Source: an uncultured Chitinophagaceae bacterium
GTDB lineage: Bacteria > Bacteroidota > Bacteroidia > Chitinophagales > Chitinophagaceae
DNA length: 61,088 nt
NCBI GenBank assembly: GCA_903904335.1
Contig: CAIVCF010000034.1
Span: 1-61,088 of the forward strand
Direction: 5' to 3'
Numbering within the stretch: position 1 is the stretch's first letter; every line of letters begins with the position of its first letter. A program made the position numbers and the translations under genes. Of the stretch, positions 33,185 to 42,885 are shown one piece after another. Under the pieces are notes generated by a model. That model had not been told where the DNA came from. It saw only the letters and a list, made by a program, of their open reading frames with translations, and made no database searches.

Positions 33185-34282
33185 ATGAAGGTTGCAGAAA
33201 TAATTGAAACACTTGAAAAAATTTCACCAACGGTCTATCAGGAAAATTATGATAACTGCGGGTTGATAATCGGTAAAGCCAATTGGGATTGCACAGGTAT
33301 CCTTTGCACACTGGATGCGACTGAGGAAGTGATCCTTGAAGCGAAAGCAAAAGGCTGCAATTTAGTAGTAGCACATCATCCCATCATTTTTGGTGGTTTA
33401 AAAAAGATCAATGGAAAAAGTTATGTGGAGAATGCTGTTATCACATCAATAAAAAATGATATCGCTGTTTATGCGATCCATACCAATTTAGATAATGTGA
33501 TGAACGGAGTGAATGGCAAGATCGCTGATATCCTGGGATTGACGAACAGAAAAATCTTATTGCACAAATCAAACCAATTGATCAAGCTTTTTACTTTCGT
33601 TCCGTTAGAATTTGGAGAAAAAATAAGATCAGCCATTTTTGAAGCCGGCGGCGGAAGTATCGGTAATTATAGTGAATGTAGTTTTAGCGCCGAAGGAACG
33701 GGCAGCTATAAAGCAAATAAAGACACAAAGCCCCATGCGGGTGAGATTGGCAAACGGCATCATGAAAAAGAGTTAAAAATTGAAATTGTTTTCCCCGTCT
33801 ATTTGCAAAATAGGATCATTTCTGCCTTGGTTGCAGCGCATCCTTATGAAGAAGTGGCTTATGATATCGTTGCGTTAGAAAATAAGTTCGAAACAGTCGG
33901 CAGCGGTTTGATTGCAGAATTACCCGAAGCTTTGACCGAAAAAGTGTTTTTGACCCAAATCAAAGATACATTTGGATTACGGGCCATAAAACATACTCAT
34001 TTATTGGGTAAAATGGTTAAAAAAGTAGCTGTTTGCGGTGGTGCCGGAAGCTTTTTGATCAACCATGCCCTTGCCTCAGGAGCCGATTTTTACATCACAT
34101 CTGACGTGAAATACCATGAATTCTTCGATGCAGAAGGCAAAATGGTGATTGCCGACATCGGCCATTGGGAAAGCGAGCAGTTTACACCTGATTTATTGGT
34201 TGCTGTTTTGAAGGCAAATTTCCCTACCTTTGCCGTCCTCAAAAGTGAGGTAATAACCAATCCTGTTCAGTACTTTTTGTAG
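33185..34282 (+). CDS. Nif3-like dinuclear metal-centre protein
   Basis: A 365-residue member of the Nif3/DUF34 (YqfO) family. Metal-binding motifs HHPIIFGG (about 66-73) and IHTNLD (about 98-103) lie in the N-terminal half. A central YqfO-type insertion domain (about 130-235) precedes the C-terminal GGAGSFL and the last His of VIADIGHWESEQ. Reported roles include GTP cyclohydrolase-like or metal-handling activity, but the function is uncertain. It stands beside the zinc-ribbon gene, as often in this phylum. Confidence 0.9.
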   Translation: MKVAEIIETLEKISPTVYQENYDNCGLIIGKANWDCTGILCTLDATEEVILEAKAKGCNLVVAHHPIIFGGLKKINGKSYVENAVITSIKNDIAVYAIHTNLDNVMNGVNGKIADILGLTNRKILLHKSNQLIKLFTFVPLEFGEKIRSAIFEAGGGSIGNYSECSFSAEGTGSYKANKDTKPHAGEIGKRHHEKELKIEIVFPVYLQNRIISALVAAHPYEEVAYDIVALENKFETVGSGLIAELPEALTEKVFLTQIKDTFGLRAIKHTHLLGKMVKKVAVCGGAGSFLINHALASGADFYITSDVKYHEFFDAEGKMVIADIGHWESEQFTPDLLVAVLKANFPTFAVLKSEVITNPVQYFL

Positions 34283-34285
34283 CCG

Positions 34286-34320
34286 AATAAAGAACAAAAC
34301 GTACAAGTGAGTGACACAAC
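34286..34320 (+). repeat. Dispersed intergenic repeat, copy 3
   Basis: AACGTACAAGTGAGTGACAC then AAC. The central palindrome TGCGACGCA has decayed to AGTGACACA, the same variant as copy 6 (52031-52075). Confidence 0.7.
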
Positions 34321-34389
34321 AGTTGCAGCACAATGAACAGAAGCCTGTAAAACAATAAAATTAGTACATCGTAAATCATAAATATAATT

Positions 34390-35148
34390 ATGGCTACAGT
34401 TAATAAAGACTACTCAGTTGAAGAAAAATTAGTTGGCTTGATCAAGCTGCAAAAGATTGACAGCAAGCTGGATGAAATTGAAATTCTGAAAGGCGAATTG
34501 CCCATGGAAGTAAGCGATCTGGAAGATGAGATCACCGGTTTAAACAGCCGCCGTACAAGAATTGAAGAAGAGATCAACGGGATGACTGAATTCATTGAGG
34601 GAAAGAAAAATGCAATGAAAGAAAGTGAGGCATTGATCAAAAAATATGAAAAGCAAAGTGATAATGTAAAGAACAGCCGTGAGTTTGAAGCGATTTCAAA
34701 AGAAATGGAAATGCAACAGCTCGAAATTAAATTGGCTGAAAAACATATACGCGATGCGAATGAAGAGTTGGGTGAAAAAGTAAAAGCATTAGAAATCGCA
34801 AAAAAACAAATTGCGGTGAAAGAAGGTGTGTTGAATCATAAGAAAGGTGAACTCGAAAAGATCATTGTAGATACAGAGAAAGAAGAAAAACATTTCAAAA
34901 AAATAAGTGATGCTGCACGTGAAGGCATTGATGAACGTTTGATGTACAGCTATGATCGTATCCGCAAGAGTTATCGCAACGGATTGGCAGTTGTGCCTGT
35001 TGAGCGTGATGCCTGCGGCGGTTGTTTTAATTCAATCCCTCCTCAACGTCAGAGTGAGATCCGTTTGCACAAAAAAGTGATCGTTTGTGAAAACTGCGGT
35101 CGTATTTTAGTAGATGCAGACTTGAATGACAGTGTTGCGGTAAAGTAA
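34390..35148 (+). CDS. Coiled-coil protein with C-terminal C4 zinc ribbon
   Basis: A 252-residue protein. Residues about 15-180 form a long charged coiled coil, and the C-terminus carries a zinc ribbon (CGGCFNSIPP about 211-220, then CENCGRIL about 235-242). This is the CT398/YP_001-type family often paired with Nif3 genes. The biochemical role is not known; RNA or nucleic acid interaction is suggested for relatives. It is 107 bp after the Nif3 gene and ends at a strong terminator. Confidence 0.88.
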   Translation: MATVNKDYSVEEKLVGLIKLQKIDSKLDEIEILKGELPMEVSDLEDEITGLNSRRTRIEEEINGMTEFIEGKKNAMKESEALIKKYEKQSDNVKNSREFEAISKEMEMQQLEIKLAEKHIRDANEELGEKVKALEIAKKQIAVKEGVLNHKKGELEKIIVDTEKEEKHFKKISDAAREGIDERLMYSYDRIRKSYRNGLAVVPVERDACGGCFNSIPPQRQSEIRLHKKVIVCENCGRILVDADLNDSVAVK

Positions 35149-35169
35149 TACTTAACAATATTTTGTTTC

Positions 35170-35200
35170 AGAAGGGCTTTCGAATGAAAGCCCTTCTTTA
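35170..35200 (+). terminator. Intrinsic terminator after the zinc-ribbon gene
   Basis: AGAAGGGCTTTC (35170-35181) pairs perfectly with GAAAGCCCTTCT (35186-35197) around GAAT. Confidence 0.92.
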
Positions 35201-35211
35201 TTTTCGGGGTA

Positions 35212-36702
35212 ATGAAGAAAAGAATTATCATTTGTTTGCTCCTATTTTTTGCATTGACTGAAGTAAATGCAGAAAAAGTATATGAATTCAATTCATTGTG
35301 CCAACAGGCCTATAAAGAGATCACACAATTAAAATTGAATAATGGATTAGTATTATTGGAGAAAGCCAAAAAACAAAATCCGGATAATTTAATTCCTCTC
35401 GTTTTAGAAAGTTATATTGATTTTTTTATTTTATTTTTTAATGAAGACCCTGCTGAATATAAAATAAGAAAACCCAAAATAGAAGAGCGGATCAGTCTAT
35501 TGAAAGAAGGACCCGAATCATCACCCTTTTATCATTTCAGTTTGAGTGTAGTGTATATGCACAAAGCACTTATTGCCATTAAGTTTAGCGAATTGTGGTC
35601 ATCGGCATGGGATGTAAAAAAAGCATATCAGCACATAAAAGACAATAAAAAAGCATTCCCCACATTTGCACCGAATGATCTGCTATATGGAGGCCTTGAA
35701 GCTGCCATCGGTACTATTCCAAAAGGATACAGATGGTTTACAAATATTTTAGGAATGAAAGGTTCAGTAACTGAAGGAATAAAACTTGTAAAAAATTTTG
35801 AAAGCAGTAATGATCCTTGGGCAAGGCTGATGAACAATGAAAGTATGTTCATGTATTGCTATTTGATGTTCTATTTAGAAAATAAAAAAGATGAAGCATT
35901 ACAATTTCTTCGGGATAAAAAACCTGATCTCGTTAATAATCATCTATTGGCTTATGCAGCTGCCAATCTGAATAAGAATAATAAACAGACGGAAGAAGCA
36001 AAAAACATTGTTCTCAACAGAAACAAATCTCCCGAATATTTGGTTACCGGTATCTGGGACTATGAAATGGGTTATGCGAAATTGCATCATCTGGAAACGC
36101 AGGAATCCATTCAATACTTAGAAAAATTTATTGCCAATTTTAAAGGGAAATTTTATTTGAAAGATGTATATCAAAAATTAAGCTGGGCTTACTATTTACA
36201 GGGTAATACTGCTGCTGCACAAACTGCAAGGAATGCCGTATTGAAAAAAGGTTCATTGGATTCTGATGCCGATAAATTAGCATGGAAGGAAGCCAAAAGC
36301 GGTGTCTGGCCAAATATTCTTTTATTGAAAGCAAGACTGTTGAATGACGGCGGTTACAATAAAGAAGCATTACAATTATTAAGCAGTAAACAGATGGATG
36401 GTTTTTCAAAAGAAGAAGATAAATTAGAATTTGCCTATCGGTTGGGGAGAGTGTATGACGATCTGCAACAAAATCAAGAAGCCATCAAACATTATCTCAA
36501 GGCCATACAATTAGGCGAAAAAAGCACTGAATATTATGCAGCCAGAGCTGCATTGCAGATCGGTAATATTTATGAACTTCAGGGCAACAAAACATTGGCC
36601 ATCACATATTATAAAAAGTGTATGGAAATGGATGACCATGACTATAAGAATTCCTTAGATCAAAAAGCCAAGAGTGGTATTGCAAGATGCAAGGGAGAAT
36701 AA
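35212..36702 (+). CDS. Secreted TPR protein
   Basis: A 496-residue protein with a signal peptide (cut near VNA, residue 20). It is almost entirely helical, with TPR-like repeats clearest at about 295-345 (ESIQYLEKFIANF) and 405-480 (AYRLGRVYDDLQQNQEAIKHYLKAI, NIYELQGNKTLAITYYKKCM). Likely a periplasmic interaction scaffold. No specific partner can be named. recN follows after 25 bp, perhaps by chance. Confidence 0.8.
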   Translation: MKKRIIICLLLFFALTEVNAEKVYEFNSLCQQAYKEITQLKLNNGLVLLEKAKKQNPDNLIPLVLESYIDFFILFFNEDPAEYKIRKPKIEERISLLKEGPESSPFYHFSLSVVYMHKALIAIKFSELWSSAWDVKKAYQHIKDNKKAFPTFAPNDLLYGGLEAAIGTIPKGYRWFTNILGMKGSVTEGIKLVKNFESSNDPWARLMNNESMFMYCYLMFYLENKKDEALQFLRDKKPDLVNNHLLAYAAANLNKNNKQTEEAKNIVLNRNKSPEYLVTGIWDYEMGYAKLHHLETQESIQYLEKFIANFKGKFYLKDVYQKLSWAYYLQGNTAAAQTARNAVLKKGSLDSDADKLAWKEAKSGVWPNILLLKARLLNDGGYNKEALQLLSSKQMDGFSKEEDKLEFAYRLGRVYDDLQQNQEAIKHYLKAIQLGEKSTEYYAARAALQIGNIYELQGNKTLAITYYKKCMEMDDHDYKNSLDQKAKSGIARCKGE

Positions 36703-36727
36703 CTTAATTTGCAGACAGTAATCATTT

Positions 36728-38383
36728 ATGCTTAAGAAATTAAACATACAGAACTATGCCATCATTGATGAGATTGAAATAAATTTTTCTTCTCAACTCA
36801 ATATCATAACAGGAGAAACCGGCGCAGGTAAGAGTATTTTGATGGGTGCTTTGAGTTTGATCCTTGGTGAAAGAGCCGACACTTCCATCTTATTGAGATC
36901 AGATAAAAAATGTTTTATTGAAGGTGTTTTCACGATCGATTCAAAAAAAGAAGTGAAAAAATTTTTGGAAGAAAATGAATTGGATGCAGATGATGAACTG
37001 GTTTTAAGAAGAGAAATTGCAGCCAACGGTAAATCAAGGGCATTCATTAATGATACTCCTGCTACTTTACAACAATTAAAACAATTGGCTTCATTGTTGG
37101 TTGATCTGCATCAGCAATTTGACAGTTTGGAATTAGGCGACAGTGATTTTCAACGTGAAGTTTTAGATGCATTAGCCAATAATCAGGATAATCTTCAATC
37201 CTACCAAACCCTTTACAGAAAATACTTACAGAGCAAAAAAGAATTAGCTTTTTTACAGGAAAAGAAAGCCTCTTTCAATAAAGAATTGGACTACCATCAG
37301 TTTTTGTTTGATGAATTCAATGAAGTGAATTTGCAGGAAGATGAACTTGAACATTTAGACAATGAATTAAAATTGCTCAGCAATTCTGAAGGAATTAAAA
37401 CTACGCTGGCAAAAGTTTATTTCGATTTGAATGAAAGCGAAAGACCTGTTGTACAATTATTGAAACAACTGACCAATCAATTGCATGCTTATGCTTCATT
37501 TCATCCCGATCTGCAAAAAACGATTGACAGATTACAATCTTCACAAATCGAATTGCAGGATATTGCCGATGAAATAGATCATATTAACAATTCAGTACAT
37601 TTTGATGAGAAGCGAATTGAATTTATTAATGAGCGAATGTCTGTAGGTTATAAATTACTGAAAAAGCATGGCGTAAAAACAACAGCTGAATTATTAAATA
37701 TTCAAAAAGATCTGGAGCAAAAACTACAAGCTGTCCTGCATATTGATGATGCCATTCTTTCGAAAGAAAAAGAAGTAGTTGAACTTTTACAGCAATCTGA
37801 AAAAATCGCTGAAAAAATATCTGTTGCAAGAAATAAACAGGCAAAACCATTAGAACAAAAAATAAATGAATTATTGATACAGGTGGGAATGCCGAATGCA
37901 AAGATTAAAACAGAAATTAATTCAGTTGTTTTACATGAATTTGGTAAAGATGCCATTGAATTTTTATTCGATGCCAATAAAAGCAATCGTTTTGAACCGA
38001 TCAGAAAAGTTGCAAGTGGCGGAGAATTAAGCAGATTGATGTTATGCATCAAATCATTGGTTGCGCAATCGATCGATCTGCCCACAATGATATTTGATGA
38101 GATCGATACAGGTATCAGCGGCGAAGCTGCCAAACAGGTTGGTATCATTATGAAAAATCTCTCTTCCAAGAGACAGATCATTTGCATCACACATCAACCG
38201 CAAATCGCAGGAAAAGCCAATGCTCATTTCTTTGTATACAAAGAAATTAAAAATGATGCTGTAAAAACGAATATCCGTTTATTGGATAAGGATGAAAGAA
38301 TATCCACTATCGCAAAAATGTTAAGCGGCGAAAAGCCTACTGCTGCTGCATTAGAGAACGCAAGAGAAATAATCATGAATTAA
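36728..38383 (+). CDS. recN: DNA repair protein RecN
   Basis: An SMC-like ATPase in double-strand break repair. 551 residues. Walker A GETGAGKS at residues 29-36, a long coiled-coil middle (about 150-390), and C-terminal ASGGELSRLMLCIKS followed by FDEIDTGISGEAA as signature and Walker B. Length and order are standard for the family. Confidence 0.96.
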   Translation: MLKKLNIQNYAIIDEIEINFSSQLNIITGETGAGKSILMGALSLILGERADTSILLRSDKKCFIEGVFTIDSKKEVKKFLEENELDADDELVLRREIAANGKSRAFINDTPATLQQLKQLASLLVDLHQQFDSLELGDSDFQREVLDALANNQDNLQSYQTLYRKYLQSKKELAFLQEKKASFNKELDYHQFLFDEFNEVNLQEDELEHLDNELKLLSNSEGIKTTLAKVYFDLNESERPVVQLLKQLTNQLHAYASFHPDLQKTIDRLQSSQIELQDIADEIDHINNSVHFDEKRIEFINERMSVGYKLLKKHGVKTTAELLNIQKDLEQKLQAVLHIDDAILSKEKEVVELLQQSEKIAEKISVARNKQAKPLEQKINELLIQVGMPNAKIKTEINSVVLHEFGKDAIEFLFDANKSNRFEPIRKVASGGELSRLMLCIKSLVAQSIDLPTMIFDEIDTGISGEAAKQVGIIMKNLSSKRQIICITHQPQIAGKANAHFFVYKEIKNDAVKTNIRLLDKDERISTIAKMLSGEKPTAAALENAREIIMN

Positions 38384-38403
38384 TCTCTGTTCAATAAAAT
38401 TAC

Positions 38404-38435
38404 CGAACGTACAAGTGTGCGACGCAACAGAAGAT
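38404..38435 (+). repeat. Dispersed intergenic repeat, copy 4
   Basis: GAACGTACAAGTGTGCGACG then CAACAGAAGATGAAT, nearly identical to copy 2 over the first 28 bp. It lies 20 bp after recN. Confidence 0.8.
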
Positions 38436-38463
38436 GAATATAGTTTTGTTGCTTGTAAAAAAA

Positions 38464-39120
38464 TTAAACAATCCTGTTCTTAATAGCTTTGGTAACCGCT
38501 TCGGTGCTGCTGTTAACATGCAGTTTTTTGTAGATATTTTTGATATGTGTTTTTACTGTTTCCAAAGTGATCATCATGGCATCGGCGATCATCTTATAGC
38601 TTTTTCCATCAACGAGATGTTGCAATAATTCTTTTTCTTTTGGTGTGAGATGAAAATCTTCTTCTTCAACAACAGGCATGGTTGTTTGAAAAAAATGCAC
38701 CATTCGTTTTGCAACGGATGGCGACAAAGGCGAGCCGCCTTTATATACATCCATCAAAGCCTGTAATATTTGTGTGGAAGAAGAATTTTTTAATAAATAA
38801 CCCGAGCCACCTGAACACAATGATTGAAATATTTTTTCGCTGTCTTCAAAAACAGTGAAGATCATGATAGGTATTTCAGGAAATTCTGTTTTTACTAATT
38901 TGGTTGATTGAATGCCGTTCATTCCGGGCATTTCAATGTCCATGACGATAACATCGGTTGGAATATCTTTTAAGCGTTGAATGATATTTTTTGTATCAGG
39001 ATAAGCAGCTACACAAATAAACTCTTCGGATGAGCTTAATAAAAAATACAATGAATCACGCAAATGATTATTGTCTTCGAAAATAGTGACTCTTATTTTT
39101 TCTTTCACAGACAAGCTCAT
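38464..39120 (-). CDS. NarL/FixJ-type response regulator
   Basis: A 218-residue two-domain regulator. The receiver has phosphoacceptor Asp61 (VIVMDIEMPG) and the acidic pair at residues 15-16. The C-terminal LuxR-type helix-turn-helix (about 152-215) includes LTPKEKELLQHLVDGKSYKMIA and TVKTHIKNIYKKL. It is encoded 31 bp after the histidine kinase gene, which is surely its partner. Targets unknown. Confidence 0.93.
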   Translation of the reverse strand: MSLSVKEKIRVTIFEDNNHLRDSLYFLLSSSEEFICVAAYPDTKNIIQRLKDIPTDVIVMDIEMPGMNGIQSTKLVKTEFPEIPIMIFTVFEDSEKIFQSLCSGGSGYLLKNSSSTQILQALMDVYKGGSPLSPSVAKRMVHFFQTTMPVVEEEDFHLTPKEKELLQHLVDGKSYKMIADAMMITLETVKTHIKNIYKKLHVNSSTEAVTKAIKNRIV

Positions 39121-39151
39121 AATTCAAACAAATTTCATTCAAAAGAATTTA

Positions 39152-41086
39152 TTATATATACCGAGAATGGGGGATTGGCATTACTACCTTAACAATGGTG
39201 CCCATTTCTGATGTTGATTCAATGAAACATTTGCCGCCATTGGATTTTGCACGATTAGCCATCGTTCTTAATCCATTTCCACTATTATTATTGTTCACAT
39301 CAAAACCAATCCCGTCATCTTTTATCTCTAAAAAAATGGTTTTATCTTTTATAAAAAAGGATACTTTCAGATTACTCGCTTTGGCATATTTAAGTGAATT
39401 ATTGATTGCTTCTTTGCAGATGAGGAATATGTTCTTGCGAATGTCCATCGGCCATTTGATCTCTCCTATTTCATCACTGATATCCGTAACAGCATTTATT
39501 TCAGCCAATTGTTTTACCTGCAAAACATAATTTTCAATACGTTCTTTCAGGTTATCTCCTTCATCATTGATCGGGTTCATGGTCCAAACAATATCACTCA
39601 TCCTTTCGATCACTTCCTTTGCATTACTGCTGATCTTATTCAAGATACTTATGTGCAGTGCTTCATCTTTATTTTTTGATGCAATATCACTCAGCAATAA
39701 AATACTGCTTAACGTACTCCCCACATCATCATGAAGGTCGCTTGCCAACTGATTGCGCATTTCCACTTCTTTCAATTGTTGTTTTAAGATTTTTCTGTTC
39801 CAAAGTGTCATCGCCAACAATCCGATCAGAATGATAATACCGAGAGAAAAGAATTCAATTGCAATGGTTCTTGACAGTTCTTCTTTATCTATTTTTTTTT
39901 GCGCTTCGATCAACCGATTTGTCTTATCTGTTTTTTCGCTTTCGTATTGAGCCAGCATTTTCGCAATAAGGTCTGCACGGTTTCTGTTATTGATCGAATC
40001 TTTATAGACGGCAGATCTATCCAAATACAAATAAGCATTTTTATAGTCGCCTTTTTCTTTATATACCAATCCTAATTCTTCACAAGTCTCATTCGCATTG
40101 ACATACAATCTTGCAGAATCGAAATAATGCAAAGAGCCCAATAAATATTTTGCAGCTTTATCATTTTCTTTTAAAAACCGAAGCACTCTTCCTATTTTGA
40201 ATTCCTCATATCGCACATCCTGCTGATCGTCCAATGCGGTAAATATTTCTCTTGCATTATTATAATAGAAATAAGCCGAATCAATAAACGGATGCAAATG
40301 GTCTAATTGGCTTTTCTCAATAAATGCATCGCCGATATTTTCTGAAGCAAATGCAATATTACTTCTGTTATGTGTTTGCTTATTGATGTTACTAGACTGA
40401 CGATAATAATATAAAGCCGAATCAAAATTCTTTTCTTCCCAATAAACAGACCCGAGGCTTGAATAGGCATCACCTTTATATTGTATATTATTAAGTTTCT
40501 CAAAAGTTTGAATAGCTTCAAATAAATATTGTTTTGCTTTTTTATACTCACCCTGATGCCGGAAAGTGCCTGCAATAATTTTATCGGTATATGCAATCGT
40601 TAATTGGTCCTTTTCATTATCAAATAATTTTCTTGCATCCATTAAATAGGTCAGTGCTTTTTCATCCTTGGATTCTAAATTAAAAATACTCGCCAGATTC
40701 ACCATCACACGCCCCTGTCTGCTGAAATTTTTTTCTTCCTGAAAAAATTGTTTTGCCTTTTCGAGATAAAAAACTGCCGAATCATTCTTTCCCGCTTTAA
40801 AATAGCCCCAACCCATAGAAGCATAACATTCGGCCAATGAGCCTTTGTTCCTGATCTCATAGGCAATCTTTTCGCCCTGTTTTGCCAATAATATTGCAGA
40901 ATCCGGTTTTGAAGAAGTTAATGCAAAGGACAATTCCGCCAGCAAAGTAATCTTGGCATAAGGCGTTTTGGCAAAGGACAGTTCTTTACGTAAAGAATCT
41001 GTTGATTGCCCAAAACTGCAGACATAACAGACCATGGCAGTTATGGTAAGCAGGCTTTGTAAACAATATCTACATATTAGGTTCAT
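39152..41086 (-). CDS. TPR sensor histidine kinase (HisKA_3 type)
   Basis: The start at 41086 (644 residues) gives a clean signal peptide ending SFGQ; an in-frame start 11 codons earlier (41119) is possible. The periplasmic part (about 30-370) consists of TPR repeats, followed by a coiled coil, a membrane helix (about 410-430), the DHp domain with phosphoacceptor His452 (SDLHDDVGSTLSSIL), and an ATPase domain with NNSLKYAKASN and DDGIGFD. Paired with the LuxR-type regulator. Signal unknown. Confidence 0.9.
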   Translation of the reverse strand: MNLICRYCLQSLLTITAMVCYVCSFGQSTDSLRKELSFAKTPYAKITLLAELSFALTSSKPDSAILLAKQGEKIAYEIRNKGSLAECYASMGWGYFKAGKNDSAVFYLEKAKQFFQEEKNFSRQGRVMVNLASIFNLESKDEKALTYLMDARKLFDNEKDQLTIAYTDKIIAGTFRHQGEYKKAKQYLFEAIQTFEKLNNIQYKGDAYSSLGSVYWEEKNFDSALYYYRQSSNINKQTHNRSNIAFASENIGDAFIEKSQLDHLHPFIDSAYFYYNNAREIFTALDDQQDVRYEEFKIGRVLRFLKENDKAAKYLLGSLHYFDSARLYVNANETCEELGLVYKEKGDYKNAYLYLDRSAVYKDSINNRNRADLIAKMLAQYESEKTDKTNRLIEAQKKIDKEELSRTIAIEFFSLGIIILIGLLAMTLWNRKILKQQLKEVEMRNQLASDLHDDVGSTLSSILLLSDIASKNKDEALHISILNKISSNAKEVIERMSDIVWTMNPINDEGDNLKERIENYVLQVKQLAEINAVTDISDEIGEIKWPMDIRKNIFLICKEAINNSLKYAKASNLKVSFFIKDKTIFLEIKDDGIGFDVNNNNSGNGLRTMANRAKSNGGKCFIESTSEMGTIVKVVMPIPHSRYI

Positions 41087-41230
41087 GGTATCTTTTCTGC
41101 CAAAACAGCTATCAATCAACTAAAATATTACTTTTTACAACAATTTTTTGCTGAATTAAATTAAGCAACGCAGAGTTTTAACAAATAAGCTATTTTTACG
41201 CCGCAAAATCATCACTTAAACAAACGACTC

Positions 41231-42043
41231 ATGTCATTTAATTTACTGAAAGGAAAGAAAGGTATCATCTTCGGCGCTTTAAATAATCAATCCATTGCTT
41301 GGAAAATTGCAGAGAAATGTTTTGAAGAAGGCGCTCAGATCGTATTGACAAATGCGCCTGTTGCTTTGCGGTTTGGTGAAATCAATGAATTGGCCGAAAA
41401 GATCAATGCACCTATTATTCCGGCTGATGTTACAAGTATGACGGACCTTTCTAATTTATTTACCAAATCAATGGAACATTTTGGCGGACCCATAGACTTT
41501 GTTTTGCATAGTGTGGGGATGAGCATGAATGTGCGTAAAGGCAATCATTACACCAATCTCGACCACGAATTAGAACATAAGACATTGGATATTTCTGCCA
41601 TGAGCCTGCATCGTGTTTGTCAAACGGCTTACCAATTAGATGCTATGGCCGAATGGGGAAGTATTGTTAGCCTTTCTTACATTGCAGCACAACGTGTGTT
41701 TCCTGATTATAATGAAATGGCTGATACAAAAGCTTTATTAGAAAGTATTGCCCGCAGTTTCGGTTACCATTACGGATTAAAAAAGAAAGTAAGAATTAAT
41801 ACTGTTTCTCAATCTCCTACACGTACCACTGCAGGAAGCGGTGTTAAAGGATTTGAAGGATTTATCAGTTATGCAGAAAAAATGAGTCCGTTGGGAAATG
41901 CCAATGCAGAAGATTGTGCTAATTATTGTGTGACGCTCTTCAGTGATCTAACAAGATATGTAACCATGCAGAATTTATTCCATGATGGTGGTTTCAGTTT
42001 TACCGGACTTTCACACGCAGTGATAGACCAGATGGAAAAATAA
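41231..42043 (+). CDS. fabI: Enoyl-ACP reductase (FabI type)
   Basis: Last reduction step of each fatty acid elongation cycle. A 270-residue SDR enzyme. The opening KKGIIFGALNNQSIAWKIAEKC is the FabI-type nucleotide loop, HSVGMSMN is conserved, and the catalytic Tyr-x6-Lys appears as YNEMADTK. The end NLFHDGGFSFTGLSH is typical of the phylum's FabI. It stands alone, away from acpP-fabF. Confidence 0.94.
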   Translation: MSFNLLKGKKGIIFGALNNQSIAWKIAEKCFEEGAQIVLTNAPVALRFGEINELAEKINAPIIPADVTSMTDLSNLFTKSMEHFGGPIDFVLHSVGMSMNVRKGNHYTNLDHELEHKTLDISAMSLHRVCQTAYQLDAMAEWGSIVSLSYIAAQRVFPDYNEMADTKALLESIARSFGYHYGLKKKVRINTVSQSPTRTTAGSGVKGFEGFISYAEKMSPLGNANAEDCANYCVTLFSDLTRYVTMQNLFHDGGFSFTGLSHAVIDQMEK

Positions 42044-42069
42044 TTTTACCAATTCAGAAATATAACAAA

Positions 42070-42106
42070 AGCATCAAAGAACAGAATTGTATTTGATGCT
42101 TTTTTA
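42070..42106 (+). terminator. Intrinsic terminator of fabI
   Basis: AGCATCAAA (42070-42078) pairs with TTTGATGCT (42092-42100) and T6 follows. Confidence 0.85.
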
Positions 42107-42144
42107 TTGCACCTTTATTTTTTTAAACAATTAAATTTTATAAA

Positions 42145-42405
42145 ATGTCGTGGATTGATATGGTTGGTTATCTCGGATCCTTTTTAAGTGCCATTACCTT
42201 TTTTCCGCAGGTGTATAAATCATGGAAAGCAAAAAGTGTGGGTGATTTAAGTATCTGGATGATATTAATTGTTATTACCAGTACCATCATCTGGTTGGTG
42301 TATGGATTTGCAAAAAATAGTGGGCCGGTAATTGCAGCAAATATTGTTGTGCTAACATTAGCGCTGGTATTGTTTTATTTTAAGTTGACGTTTCCGAAGA
42401 AATGA
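42145..42405 (+). CDS. SemiSWEET-type sugar transporter
   Basis: An 86-residue membrane protein with three helices (about 5-25, 37-55, 62-81) and a PQ-loop motif (FFPQVYKSWKAKSVGDLS). Bacterial SemiSWEETs work as dimers that equilibrate sugars across the membrane. The substrate is not deducible. Monocistronic. Confidence 0.9.
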   Translation: MSWIDMVGYLGSFLSAITFFPQVYKSWKAKSVGDLSIWMILIVITSTIIWLVYGFAKNSGPVIAANIVVLTLALVLFYFKLTFPKK

Positions 42406-42422
42406 GTCGATTGATTTGCTGC

Positions 42423-42460
42423 TGTTGAAGTGTGCGACGCAACAGGCGATGCCATGAAAA
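42423..42460 (+). repeat. Dispersed intergenic repeat, copy 5
   Basis: TGTTGAAGTGTGCGACGCAAC then AGGCGATGCCATGAAA. The left part (TGTTGAAG instead of CGTACAAG) marks a subfamily shared with copy 8; the right part (GATGCCATGAAA) is shared with copy 6. Confidence 0.75.
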
Positions 42461-42482
42461 ACAAAAGCTGGTCCAATAAAAA

Positions 42483-42512
42483 AGTCCCGAATAAATTACA
42501 TTATTCGGGACT
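42483..42512. terminator. Bidirectional intrinsic terminator
   Basis: AGTCCCGAATAA (42483-42494) pairs perfectly with TTATTCGGGACT (42501-42512). It serves the SemiSWEET gene and the convergent DUF2795 gene. Confidence 0.88.
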
Positions 42513-42532
42513 CTATTTTTCAATGCGGTTGA

Positions 42533-42754
42533 TCAATACTCGTCTTCATTAAACATAAAATCTTCCTGACTCGGGTAATCAGGCCAAATGTCTTCGATAC
42601 TTTCGTACACTTCTCCTTCGTCGTCTAATTCCTGCAAATTTTCCACCACTTCAAGCGGTGCGCCGCTGCGGATAGAATAATCTATCAGCTCGTCTTTGGT
42701 AGCCGGCCAAGGCGCTTCTTCTAAGTAGCTTGCTAACTCTAATGTCCAGAACAT
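42533..42754 (-). CDS. DUF2795 family protein
   Basis: A 73-residue acidic protein with the family pattern ELASYLEEAPWPATKDELIDYSIRSGAPLEVVENLQEL. The start at 42754 is chosen because the family begins here; an in-frame extension of 42 codons to 42880 has Cys-rich, unrelated composition. The domain structure resembles small helical DNA-associated proteins, but the role is unknown. Divergent from lolD. Confidence 0.85.
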   Translation of the reverse strand: MFWTLELASYLEEAPWPATKDELIDYSIRSGAPLEVVENLQELDDEGEVYESIEDIWPDYPSQEDFMFNEDEY

Positions 42755-42885
42755 ACCTTTAAATTTTTTGCAAATGTAACCGTATAAACGAAATAACCAA
42801 ATCTGCTTTTTCACGCAGGCTGTAAATAAATCTTTAAAAATGCAAACCTGTTGTAAGTTTACAGCATAGATATAAAACAAAGTGT